From the NCBI GenBank assembly GCA_013812995.1, contig JACCSL010000491.1, forward strand, positions 1-10,716: a stretch of 10,716 nt of DNA. Reading direction: 5' to 3'. Made by a program: the position numbers and the translations under genes. Position 1 is the stretch's first letter, and the number at the start of each line of letters is the position of its first letter. The notes below the pieces were generated by a model, which did not search any database, was not told where the DNA came from, and saw only the letters and a program-made list of their open reading frames with translations. This DNA is from Ardenticatenales bacterium (GTDB taxonomy: Bacteria > Chloroflexota > Anaerolineae > Ardenticatenales > Ardenticatenaceae). Positions 1-6,350 of the stretch are shown piece by piece.

Positions 1-305
1 TCCGCCAGTCGCGCGGCAGCGGCGACCGCGAGCAGCAGCCAGGCGGACGAGAGCCAGCGCCAGCCCCATTCCTGCGGGCCAACGAGGCGACCCCAGAGAT
101 GGAAGAGCCAAAAGCTCAGCGGTGGGCGGCGCTCGGTCATGGCGCTCTGGGTCATCACCGCCGCGAGCGTGGGTTGCCCGGCGTTGCGCAGGGTGAAATC
201 CTCATCAATCCACAGGCTCATGCTGCCCATGCGCGCCATGAGTAAGCCAAACAGCACCCCTAGCAAGAGCAGGAGTGCTGTTTTTTGTTTAAGAAATAAC
301 CCCAT
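1..305 (-). CDS. ArnT/PMT-like membrane glycosyltransferase, N-terminal part (runs off left edge)
   Basis: The first 101 codons are present, read leftwards from ATG at 305; the 3' end lies outside the window. An N-terminal membrane helix (about residues 9-24) is followed by WIDEDFTLRNAG (32-43), the acidic first-loop motif expected for the catalytic Asp of GT39/GT83-type (PMT_2) glycosyltransferases. RRPPLSFWLFHLWGRLVG (59-76) and a second helix (about 84-98) match the usual 'PPLYYLLLxLW..LFG' stretch of this family. Known members transfer sugars from polyprenyl-phosphate carriers to lipids or proteins on the outer face of the membrane; the substrate here cannot be told. The start lies 3 bp after the stop of the Bax inhibitor-like gene, so co-transcription is likely. 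No good ribosome site of its own is visible, which suggests coupling. Identification rests on the N-terminus only. Confidence 0.7.
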   Translation of the reverse strand, partial: MGLFLKQKTALLLLLGVLFGLLMARMGSMSLWIDEDFTLRNAGQPTLAAVMTQSAMTERRPPLSFWLFHLWGRLVGPQEWGWRWLSSAWLLLAVAAAARLA

Positions 306-308
306 CCG

Positions 309-1046
309 CTACCGCTTACGCAGCTTGCTCAGCAGGCGCAGCAGTTCCAGGTAGAGCCAGACGAGCGTCACGATGAGGCCGAACGCGGCATACCACTCCA
401 TGAACTTCGGGGCTCCCTGCTCGACGCCGTGCTCGATGAAATCGAAATCGAGAACGAGGTTCAGGGCGGCCACTGTCACCACGACGAGGCTGAAAGCAAT
501 TCCAATCGGTCCGCTCTCGTGGATGTACGGAATCCCTATTCCAAAGAGGCGCAGAATCAACCCGGCGAGGTAGATCAGCATGATGGCGCCAGTAGCGGCA
601 ACAACCCCGCGCTTGAAGTTGTCCGTGGCACGAATCAGCCCTGTGCGATAGGCCACCAGCAGCGAGAGAAGCACCCCGAAAGTGAGCGCCACCGCCTGAA
701 TCACGATGCCCGGAAACTCCAATTCAAAGAGCACCGAGAGACCGCCCAGTGCCAATCCCTCCAGCAGGGCGTAGATCGGGGTTGTGAACGGCGACCATTC
801 CTTGCGAAATGCGGTGATGATTGCCATCACGAGCCCACCAATCGAGCCGCCGATTACCCAGGGCATGACCTGGGGGGTTCGGTCGCCAGCGGTCTGAATC
901 CAGACAGCCGAGGCGGTTAGCACTAGCAGGAACAGGAGAATGACAGTTTTGTTGATGGTCCCCTCAAGGGTCATGCGACTCTCGTCGGTACCGACGGCTA
1001 CCTCGCGGAACGTTTTTTCGTTGAGGGCGGGATTGGCTGTTCTCAT
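309..1046 (-). CDS. Bax inhibitor-1 / YetJ (BaxI_1) family membrane protein
   Basis: A 245-residue protein with about seven membrane helices (roughly 33-50, 63-80, 92-108, 114-133, 146-166, 180-200, 217-236). The soluble N-terminus MRTANPALNEKTF and the phrase MTLEGTINKT (25-34) before helix 1 are typical of the BaxI_1 branch of the Bax inhibitor-1 superfamily. The acidic pair in LNLVLDFDFIEHG (195-207) corresponds to the conserved Asp pair linked to pH-gated calcium leak in BsYetJ. The start at 1046 was chosen over an in-frame ATG at 1181 because AGGAG sits 5 nt upstream and homology begins there; the longer start would run into the phosphopantetheinyl transferase gene. It starts 23 bp after that gene's stop and ends 3 bp before the glycosyltransferase start. 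The cellular role of bacterial members is poorly known; calcium or pH homeostasis is the family-based guess. Confidence 0.88.
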   Translation of the reverse strand: MRTANPALNEKTFREVAVGTDESRMTLEGTINKTVILLFLLVLTASAVWIQTAGDRTPQVMPWVIGGSIGGLVMAIITAFRKEWSPFTTPIYALLEGLALGGLSVLFELEFPGIVIQAVALTFGVLLSLLVAYRTGLIRATDNFKRGVVAATGAIMLIYLAGLILRLFGIGIPYIHESGPIGIAFSLVVVTVAALNLVLDFDFIEHGVEQGAPKFMEWYAAFGLIVTLVWLYLELLRLLSKLRKR

Positions 1047-1069
1047 GATGACTCCTATTAAAATTGATT

Positions 1070-1819
1070 TCAGGCAAGCCTGGGTGGCTGCCATTGCCAG
1101 CAGGAAAGCTGCCAGCCTCCGCCATCGACGGCCAGGGCCGCCTGGTAGCCCGCGCCAGCGTGAAGTGCCTGGAGTTTCCACCGGGTAGCCTGCACCGGGT
1201 CATCCCGCGTCTCCAACAGCGTCGCGGGGTCGCCGGGCGTTAGCGTCACATCAAAGGCATCTAGAGCAAGGGAGAGGCCCTCGCCGCGCGCCTTGATGTA
1301 CGCCTCCTTGCGGGTCCACGCATTGAAGAAGGCGTCCTTGCGTTGATGGGGCGGCAACGCCGTGAGCACCGCCTGCTCCCGAGGCGAGAAAAAGCGAGTC
1401 GCGATCTCCTCAAACTCGATGTCCCGCATCGCCTCCACGTCCACCCCGACGCTCCGCTGCCAGGAGAGCGCGTAGAGGGCAAGCCCGCCAGAATGGGATA
1501 GGTTGAACTCCAGTGGGTGCTCCGCAGGGAGCGCAGGAAGTGAGGGTCGTCCGTAGGCGTTGTAGACGAACGCGCCCCGGTAGACATCCACCCCCAGGTA
1601 GCGGCCCAGCAGGAGCCGTAACGTTCCCCGCGCGATGATAAAGTGGTCGCGATGATGAGGAAAGCGGAAGCGATCCGCCCGGTTGACTTCATCCTCGGCG
1701 AGAAGGCGCGTCAGGCCCTGAAGGTAGGACGGGTCGATGAGGTCCAGCGGGACACGCCAGACATGAACATCCTCGCGCGTGAGCGCCAGGTCGGTGGGGG
1801 GATAATGCCAATCGATCAT
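1070..1819 (-). CDS. 4'-phosphopantetheinyl transferase (Sfp/HetI/AcpT-like)
   Basis: The 249-residue product has the length of the Sfp type (about 225-250). Enzymes of this family move the phosphopantetheine arm from CoA to a serine of acyl or peptidyl carrier proteins. Visible family motifs are YGRPSL (89-94), FNLSHSGG (105-112), GVDVE (125-129, with the Mg-binding Asp127 and Glu129) and WTRKEAYIK (168-176, with the Glu and Lys of the W(S/T)xKEAxxK motif). All catalytic motifs are intact. The ATG overlaps the stop of the exporter gene by ATGA, a strong sign of translational coupling. No NRPS, PKS or acyl carrier gene is in the window, so the carrier-protein client is unknown. A broad Sfp-type enzyme paired with an EntS-like exporter hints at siderophore or other secondary metabolism, but that is inference. 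Confidence 0.93.
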   Translation of the reverse strand: MIDWHYPPTDLALTREDVHVWRVPLDLIDPSYLQGLTRLLAEDEVNRADRFRFPHHRDHFIIARGTLRLLLGRYLGVDVYRGAFVYNAYGRPSLPALPAEHPLEFNLSHSGGLALYALSWQRSVGVDVEAMRDIEFEEIATRFFSPREQAVLTALPPHQRKDAFFNAWTRKEAYIKARGEGLSLALDAFDVTLTPGDPATLLETRDDPVQATRWKLQALHAGAGYQAALAVDGGGWQLSCWQWQPPRLA

Positions 1820-3129
1820 AGGGGAGGTTTTAACCGCTCTCTCAGAAGGGGTCTTTCCTCCTGGGGTTGCACGGCATATTGTGCTATCGCATCCTCGGTG
1901 CGGCGCAGCCGAACCACCGGGGAAAACAGGAAAAAGAGCCCGGAAAAGAGCCCACCGATGACGGCGATCACCAGCGTAGGGCGCAGGCCAATCTGCCCGG
2001 CGATGATGCCGCCCAGCACCGCCCCCAGCGGCAGGATACCCATCACCACAAAACGGGCGGTTGCCCCCACGCGTCCCAGAAGCCGGTCCGGCGTGATGCT
2101 CTGGCGCAGGCTCAGTACGTTGATGTTGAACACCATCACACTCGCCCCCATGATTCCCCAGCTGAGGGCAAGGAACCCCATCGCCACCAGCGCGGGTGGC
2201 CGTGCCAGGGGAACCAGCGCCATCGCGGCGGCCCCCACCATCATCGAGCCCGTAATCGCTGGGCCAATGCCGACGCGCTCGGTAATGCGGCGGGCCATGA
2301 GCGCCCCAAACAGGGTGCCCGGCCCCGCAATGGTGAAGATGATCCCGATGTTCGCCGCCCCCAGCCCCAACTCTCGCACCATGAACAGAACAAGAATCGC
2401 GTCAATCATTCCGGCAAAAAAGTTAAAGATGGCGGTTCCGAACGTCAGGGCGCGCAGCAGGGGGTTCCGCACCACCACGCGAATTCCCTCGCGGATGTCC
2501 GCCCATAACGCGGGGCGCGGGCCAACTATCTCCGGCTTGCTCTCTTCGACCCGCATCCAGAGCAGGCTGGCCGCAGAGAGCAGGAACGAGAGGGCATCTA
2601 TGACCAGCGCCAGGGGGGCTCCTATCACCTGAATCAGCAGCCCGGCCAGCCCCGGCGAGACAATCTGGGCGGCCGAGCGGCTACTTTCCAGCTTGCTGTT
2701 GGCCTCCACCACATGCTCGCGGGAAACTAGAACGGGCACAAAGGCCAGATAGCTCAGTTCAAAGAACACCGTTAGTACGCCCGCCAGCAGCGCGATGGCA
2801 TAGAGATATTCCATACGCAGCAGCCCGAAGAATGCCACCAGCGGCACAAGGCCGATACACAGCGCGCGCCCGATGTCAGCGGCAATGAGGATGGGGAGGC
2901 GCTGGGCGCGGTCAATCCAGGCCCCCGCTGGCAGCCCGACCAGCAGGTATGCCACCTGGCCGAGCGCCGACAGGACGCCCATCTGCTCCGGGGAGGCGTT
3001 GAGGGTGACGGTGGCAATGAGCGGCAGGGCCAGCCCGGTGATATTCGAGCCGACCACGGAGATGGTCTGCCCGGCCCAGAATTTGAGAAAATTGGGGTTT
3101 TGCCAGAGTCCTTGGAAGCGCGGGGGCAT
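1816..3129 (-). CDS. MFS drug/metabolite exporter (MFS_3, EntS-like)
   Basis: A 437-residue protein with about 12 hydrophobic segments, the normal size for MFS exporters. It opens with FQGLWQNPNFLKFWAGQTIS (5-24), the usual N-terminal stretch of MFS_3 (TMEffector/EntS-like) members. GAWIDRAQRLP (69-79) is the loop 2-3 motif A. The repeat is seen again as ALMARRITERVG in the second half. Members export siderophores, macrolides or other small molecules by proton antiport; the substrate here is unknown. An in-frame ATG exists at 3201, but the start at 3129 has AAGGA 6 nt upstream and fits the family N-terminus. The stop overlaps the start of the phosphopantetheinyl transferase, suggesting one transcript. 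It begins 78 bp after the exonuclease stop. Confidence 0.88.
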   Translation of the reverse strand: MPPRFQGLWQNPNFLKFWAGQTISVVGSNITGLALPLIATVTLNASPEQMGVLSALGQVAYLLVGLPAGAWIDRAQRLPILIAADIGRALCIGLVPLVAFFGLLRMEYLYAIALLAGVLTVFFELSYLAFVPVLVSREHVVEANSKLESSRSAAQIVSPGLAGLLIQVIGAPLALVIDALSFLLSAASLLWMRVEESKPEIVGPRPALWADIREGIRVVVRNPLLRALTFGTAIFNFFAGMIDAILVLFMVRELGLGAANIGIIFTIAGPGTLFGALMARRITERVGIGPAITGSMMVGAAAMALVPLARPPALVAMGFLALSWGIMGASVMVFNINVLSLRQSITPDRLLGRVGATARFVVMGILPLGAVLGGIIAGQIGLRPTLVIAVIGGLFSGLFFLFSPVVRLRRTEDAIAQYAVQPQEERPLLRERLKPPL

Positions 3130-3207
3130 AGCAATCCTTCGATAGAGATGTGCGGCTGGGGTGAAAAGAAGGGGCCAGGAGCGCGGAGCAGTCGGAGCCA
3201 CTCGTCC

Positions 3208-4023
3208 CTAATCATCCGCCAGAAAGAGGCGATGAATGCGGGCGCAGGTCAGGTGGAGCCGCTGCCCCGTCGCGAGCCGCAGGGTGCAGTAGGCCCCTGT
3301 GCGACTCTGGGCAATCCCTTCGATCTGCCCCACCAGGGCACTGATCCGCTCCCCGTAATGAACCGTGACGGGATGGCTGGAGGCAAGCGCCCGCTGTAGC
3401 TCGGTCGCCAGAGGTGGGAGTTGCACCAGCGGCAGGGCATAGGGGGCACCATGCAGGCGGAGTAGGTCGTCCCCGTGCTGGGCGTGTAGTTGGGAAAGGG
3501 CCGCGCTGAAAAGTTGCGCCGTCGTGGCGGCATCATCCGCCGCGCGGTGGGTAGGCTGGGTCGGCAGTCGGAAGGCACGGGCAGCGGCCGCCAGGCGATT
3601 GGAGGGCAGGCGAAAATGCGTGCGTAACAGGCGCAGCGTATCAAAGATGGGGGCCTGATAGGAATAGCCGCTCTCAGCCAGGGCAACCGCCAGGAAAGCC
3701 GCATCGAAGGGGGCGTTGTGCATCACCAGGGGACTCTCCCCGACGAAGGCCAGGAAGTCTGTGGCAACCTCGGCAAAGCAGGGCGCACCCTGGAGATCGG
3801 CGCTGCTCAGGCCATGCACGCGCTGGGCACCGGGTGAGATGGGGCGATGCGGCCAGAGCAGGCTCTGCCAGCGCGCCAGTTCCCCTGCCAGGGTGAAGCG
3901 TACCGCCGCCAGCTCGACCAGACGATGGCCTGTCTGTGCGGAGAGGCCCGTCGTCTCGGTATCAAGCGCCACGAAGGTCATCTGAGTCAGCGGGGTTGTG
4001 AGGGGGATCGAGGCAATGTTCAT
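3208..4023 (-). CDS. DnaQ-like DEDDh 3'-5' exonuclease with extra C-terminal domain
   Basis: The 271-residue product has the exonuclease core at about residues 15-175. ExoI is LDTETTG (20-26, catalytic Asp21 and Glu23), ExoII is VMHNAPFDAAFL (100-111, Asp107), and ExoIII is HRAADDA (159-165, His159 and Asp164), so the DEDDh set is complete. It removes nucleotides from DNA 3' ends, as in the proofreading epsilon subunit, but stand-alone copies like this often work in repair or have unknown roles. After a Pro/Leu-rich linker (about 194-206), residues 215-271 form a small predicted beta domain with TVHYGERIS and CARIHRLF, loosely like a WYL-type beta barrel; this is a guess. ATG 4023 has no clear ribosome site, but a promoter places the transcript start at or next to it (see 4030-4059). 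An in-frame ATG at 3981 also lacks a ribosome site. Confidence 0.85.
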   Translation of the reverse strand: MNIASIPLTTPLTQMTFVALDTETTGLSAQTGHRLVELAAVRFTLAGELARWQSLLWPHRPISPGAQRVHGLSSADLQGAPCFAEVATDFLAFVGESPLVMHNAPFDAAFLAVALAESGYSYQAPIFDTLRLLRTHFRLPSNRLAAAARAFRLPTQPTHRAADDAATTAQLFSAALSQLHAQHGDDLLRLHGAPYALPLVQLPPLATELQRALASSHPVTVHYGERISALVGQIEGIAQSRTGAYCTLRLATGQRLHLTCARIHRLFLADD

Positions 4024-4029
4024 GGCCTC

Positions 4030-4059
4030 ATTCTGACCCGTGCCAGGGCACGCTGTCAA
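4030..4059 (-). promoter_or_regulatory. Promoter of the exonuclease-led operon with a dyad in its spacer
   Basis: On the minus strand, a perfect -35 TTGACA (4054-4059) and a -10 CAGAAT (4030-4035, 4/6 match) are separated by 18 bp. The spacer holds a perfect dyad, CGTGCC-CT-GGCACG (4039-4052), where a repressor would block RNA polymerase. Initiation about 7 nt past the -10 falls on or beside the ATG at 4023, so the message could be leaderless. The sequence is direct; function is inferred. Confidence 0.5.
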
Positions 4060-4090
4060 GCAGCGTTTCAACAACCATTCCTGCAAAGGG

Positions 4091-4204
4091 GGCTGACTCG
4101 CAGGGCAATTGCATACTCGGACGGTTTCGGTTCGCCACGCCCGCGCGGGCATCACGGCTCAACGCCTTGGCCCACGACGTATGCAATTGCCCTGGGCTGA
4201 TTCG
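4091..4204. mobile_element. 94-bp miniature inverted-repeat element with flanking direct repeats
   Basis: CAGGGCAATTGCATAC (4101-4116) and its exact complement GTATGCAATTGCCCTG (4179-4194) are 16-bp perfect inverted repeats around a 62-bp core. Immediately outside lie GGCTGACTCG (4091-4100) and GGCTGATTCG (4195-4204), a 10-bp direct repeat with one mismatch, as expected for a target-site duplication. A GC-rich 12-bp palindrome, GCCCGCGCGGGC (4139-4150), lies near the centre. No coding capacity. It sits 10 bp upstream of the -35 of the ABC transporter promoter. The alternative is a pair of operators, since each arm contains the palindrome GCAATTGC, but that does not explain the flanking repeats. 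Confidence 0.55.
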
Positions 4205-4213
4205 CTGTAGTCG

Positions 4214-4243
4214 TTGCAAAGCCATCTTGTTTCCCTATATAAT
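4214..4243 (+). promoter_or_regulatory. Strong-looking sigma70-type promoter for the truncated ABC ATPase gene
   Basis: -35 TTGCAA (4214-4219, 4/6) and a perfect -10 TATAAT (4238-4243) are separated by 18 bp. A transcript would start near 4250, about 50 nt before the ATG at 4302, which has AGGGAA about 5 nt upstream. It now drives only a 34-codon stub and reads into the IS remnant. Confidence 0.65.
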
Positions 4244-4301
4244 GGCGACCTCATCACGCCCCTTCGTTCCATCCTGCCACCTACCACGACCAGGGAACCT
4301 T

Positions 4302-4406
4302 ATGATCTCAGATACCTCTCAAGACGGTCGTTCCTTTATTGAACTCCGCCATGTTGTCAAAAGCTACGAGAGCCCCGCAGGCACATTCACGGCCTTAAAA
4401 GCTTGA
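4302..4406 (+). pseudogene. ABC transporter ATP-binding protein (MacB/LolD-like), N-terminal stub
   Basis: Only 34 codons remain. SFIELRHVVKSY (11-22) and SPAGTFTALKA (24-34) match the first strand and 'G...ALk.vsl' region of MacB/LolD/FtsE-type ATPases. Walker A, Q-loop, signature and Walker B, which should follow over about 200 residues, are absent. The frame is cut at codon 34 where the inverted repeat of the IS remnant begins (4402), and the repeat supplies the TGA at 4404-4406. Promoter and ribosome site are intact, so a short peptide may still be made. The matching permease survives as a 3' remnant from about 6587, which makes this the left end of a broken ABC operon. Confidence 0.8.
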
Positions 4407-5051
4407 GTTTAGAGCCGAGGGTATGAGCAAAGGGTAGGCAGAAGTAGCCGAGACGCAAGAGGTTCAGCACCTTACCAACTGAAAGCGAAGGAATGGGCGA
4501 AAAATCAAGCCGCCTTGGGGCGCTTTTTGCCTTTTTTAATGATAGGATGGCGCGAGCGCGGGGCGGGATGGAAACCCGGCGCGCGCCTGGACTTGGGCGG
4601 CTTCCACCTGCGAGTCGCTGCTGGTGCTCGCCCCGCGCTTGATGTCTTGTGGCATCCCCCACAAACTGCGCCACTCGACCAGACGCACCAACCACGCGTA
4701 GCGATGCCCCAGAGCTGCTCGGCGCTGGCAGGCTCGCACTCGTCAAGTACCTGCCGTAGCGCGTCGAACTTGATCCGCCCTTCATTGAGCACATCATAGA
4801 TACTGCTGAAGCTGCGCCGAAACAAGGGCGATTCACTCATCCCTACGGGCGATTCCACGCTCAACGCACTCGTCAGCGCATCAATCAGCTCCAGCCCTGC
4901 ATCCGCCCGTTGGCTAAAACTCTGGTAGACTCCTTCGCGGAATCGGTCGATCATGGGTTTCTCTTTCCTAACTAGGGATTGGATAAACCCATTATCGCCG
5001 ATTCCTTTTCAGGTGTTAAGTTGCTCTCATAACCTCGGCTCTAAACTCAAG
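4402..5051 (-). mobile_element. Internally deleted insertion sequence, 650 bp, with terminal inverted repeats
   Basis: The left end CTTGAGTTTAGAGCCGAGG (4402-4420), continuing as GTATGAG-CAA to 4430, is matched by the complement of 5021-5051: one mismatch and a 2-nt indel in about 30 bp. Between them lies one decayed transposase gene on the minus strand. Typical autonomous IS of this sort are 1.3-1.6 kb, so more than half is missing and the copy is non-autonomous. No long target duplication is seen: AAG occurs on both sides (4399-4401 and 5052-5054), but this could be chance. Unlike flanks suggest either a short duplication or recombination between two IS copies. Confidence 0.85.
4505..4954 (-). 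pseudogene. Transposase remnant (DDE type, IS4/IS701-like) inside the 650-bp element
   Basis: The ATG at 4954 begins MIDRFREGVYQSFSQRADA, followed by LELIDALTS and SESPLFRRSFSSIYDVL, the N-terminal domain of a transposase type I associate with IS701/IS4-like elements. After about residue 85 the frame loses meaning. A middle piece with LGHRYAWLVRLVEWRS and MPQDIKRG is read in another frame at 4584-4712. The original frame then ends with RSRHPIIKKGKKRPKAA, the basic tail such transposases usually carry. The catalytic DDE region is missing. At least two internal deletions, one shifting the frame, would explain this pattern. The exact IS family is uncertain; the call as transposase debris is firmer because of the surrounding inverted repeats. 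Confidence 0.7.
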
Positions 5052-5054
5052 AAG

Positions 5055-5070
5055 TGTAAGCTGTCTTACA
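5055..5070. promoter_or_regulatory. Perfect dyad TGTAAG-CTGT-CTTACA, candidate operator
   Basis: A 6-4-6 perfect inverted repeat lies 65 bp upstream of the membrane-protein ATG at 5136 and 3 bp outside the IS end. Size and symmetry suit a dimeric helix-turn-helix regulator such as the Crp/Fnr-type protein encoded next door (5579-6259). The link is inference. No second copy was found in front of the regulator itself. Confidence 0.4.
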
Positions 5071-5135
5071 GCCAGCCACCTCCGCTGAGCGTACCCTATG
5101 AGTACACGCGAATCGACTCATGAAGGAGGTGTTAC

Positions 5136-5582
5136 ATGACCCTTGCACAATCGCCACTCGATAGAACTTTGAACCAGCGGCTGCTGAATGGGGCGCTGGG
5201 GGGGCTGGCCGGGGGTGTGCTCTTTGGCCTGATGATGGGCATGATGGGGATGTTACCGATGATCGCCGGGCTGGTCGGCTCCTCGTCGGCCATCGTCGGC
5301 TTTCTGATTCACATGCTCATCAGCGCCATCATCGGCGCGATCTACGGCCTCACGCTGGGCACGCTCACCACGAATTGGGGCAAGGCCCTTGGGCTAGGCG
5401 CACTCTACGGGGTGATCTGGTGGATCCTTGGCCCCCTGCTCCTGATGCCGATGATGATGGGGATGGGACCGCAACTAACGCCTGAGGCGATGAGTGGGGC
5501 CATTCCGAGCCTGATCGGCCACATCCTCTACGGCATTATCACGGGAGCAGTCTACCTGTGGCTGACGCGCCGCGCGTCTTAG
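5136..5582 (+). CDS. Small Met/Gly-rich four-helix membrane protein of unknown function
   Basis: A 148-residue protein I do not recognise. After a short polar N-terminus (MTLAQSPLDRTLNQR) it has four likely membrane segments (about 17-47, 50-75, 83-107, 120-144). It is unusually rich in Met (14 residues, clustered as LMMGMMGML at 32-40 and LMPMMMGMG at 103-111) and Gly, with small-residue GxxxG-like packing. The ribosome site AAGGAGGTG lies 5 nt before the ATG and is the strongest in the window. A dyad operator candidate stands upstream. Its stop (TAG 5580-5582) overlaps the stop of the convergent Crp/Fnr gene in the four bases TTAG. Met clusters in membrane helices can bind copper or simply make flexible helices; neither can be claimed here. 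Confidence 0.75.
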   Translation: MTLAQSPLDRTLNQRLLNGALGGLAGGVLFGLMMGMMGMLPMIAGLVGSSSAIVGFLIHMLISAIIGAIYGLTLGTLTTNWGKALGLGALYGVIWWILGPLLLMPMMMGMGPQLTPEAMSGAIPSLIGHILYGIITGAVYLWLTRRAS

Positions 5583-6259
5583 CCGCTCTCCCCGGCAATA
5601 GCGGCGAGCCCTGGGCGGTCCAGAATGTGAATCTGCTTCCGCCCAATCTCGATCAGCCCCTGGCCCTTGAACTCGTTCAGGATCAGGGTGGCGGTCTCGC
5701 GGTAGGTGCCAAGCATGTCGGCCAGTTCCTGGTGGGTATGGCCGCGCACCTCGTTGCCTTCCTCACCCAACGCCAGGATCAACGTTGCCAGGCGAGCAGG
5801 GATCCGATTGAACGCCAGTTGCTCCAGTTGTCGCTCGGCGGCCTGAAGGCGCTGCCCCATGATGCTCATCAGCCGCAGAGCCATCTGGGGCTTCTGGCGC
5901 AGGAGAGTCTCGACATCGCCCCGACTCATCACACACACCCGCGCGGGGCGGACGACCTCGGCAAAGGTGTTGTGCATTCCCTGGCCGATCAAGCTCATCT
6001 CGCCAAATACTGCCCCCTTGGTCAAGGTCGCCACGATCAACTTGCGCCCCTCGGACGTCAGGCGATAGAGATGGACCGTCCCCTCCTTGAGAATGAAGAG
6101 GACTTCCCCAATCTCGCCCGCGCTGTAAAAGAGTCGCCCCGGCTCGCAGGTAAACATGGTGGTCGTGCGCTCGATGGCCCACATCTCAAGGCGGTTGAAA
6201 TCCTGAAAGAAGTCGTGCTCCAACAGATAGCGCATTTTGTCATCCTGAAGGGTGCTCAT
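5579..6259 (-). CDS. Crp/Fnr-family transcriptional regulator
   Basis: The 226-residue product has a cyclic-nucleotide-binding-type beta barrel (about 14-125), a dimerisation helix (about 124-150) and a Crp winged helix-turn-helix (about 150-215). VFGEMSLIG (84-92) is the phosphate-binding cassette. The Arg-Ser/Thr pair that holds cAMP in E. coli CRP is replaced by MHNTFAEV (95-102), so cAMP binding is doubtful. The N-terminal Cys cluster of FNR is absent (only Cys38 and Cys109), so an Fe-S oxygen sensor is unlikely. The recognition helix lies in THQELADMLGTYRETATLIL (175-194), close to the TxxELAxxLGxxRETxSRxL pattern. The start at 6259 has GAGG upstream; an in-frame ATG at 6310 adds an unconserved segment. 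It may control the convergent membrane gene and the divergent thioredoxin-fold gene. Confidence 0.93.
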   Translation of the reverse strand: MSTLQDDKMRYLLEHDFFQDFNRLEMWAIERTTTMFTCEPGRLFYSAGEIGEVLFILKEGTVHLYRLTSEGRKLIVATLTKGAVFGEMSLIGQGMHNTFAEVVRPARVCVMSRGDVETLLRQKPQMALRLMSIMGQRLQAAERQLEQLAFNRIPARLATLILALGEEGNEVRGHTHQELADMLGTYRETATLILNEFKGQGLIEIGRKQIHILDRPGLAAIAGESG

Positions 6260-6289
6260 TCGTACCTCGCTTGCGTAGCATTTTTCCTC

Positions 6290-6298
6290 ATCATAGCA
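6290..6298 (-). promoter_or_regulatory. Extended -10 promoter for the Crp/Fnr gene
   Basis: On the minus strand the sequence reads TGC-TATGAT, an extended -10 element. It lies 30 bp upstream of the ATG at 6259. No clear -35 is seen at the right distance, which extended -10 promoters can tolerate. Confidence 0.35.
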
Positions 6299-6350
6299 GC
6301 GCGGGGCCAAGAGGGCTGTATACTAACAGAATGGGAGATAAGGAAGAGAA

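Noticed and set aside
429..920. Long open frame on the plus strand opposite the Bax inhibitor-like gene
   Set aside because: Low-hydrophobicity His/Gln-rich translation is an antisense shadow of a membrane-protein gene; no ribosome site or homology.
1643..2632. Plus-strand open frame of 329 codons opposite the exporter gene
   Set aside because: Arg/Pro/Ser-rich translation without domains lies wholly opposite a well-supported MFS gene; typical of GC-rich shadow frames.
4101..4194. CRISPR-like repeat or tRNA in the 4030-4240 gap
   Set aside because: There are only two inverted, not tandem, copies, and no cloverleaf can be drawn.
4167..4301. Longer start (ATG 4167) for the ABC ATPase stub
   Set aside because: It would include the promoter and part of the miniature element; homology and a ribosome site begin at 4302.
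6317..6330. CTGTATACTAACAG in the regulator/thioredoxin gap as a second copy of the Crp/Fnr operator
   Set aside because: Only the outer four bases on each side are symmetric and the spacing differs from TGTAAG-N4-CTTACA; autoregulation cannot be supported.
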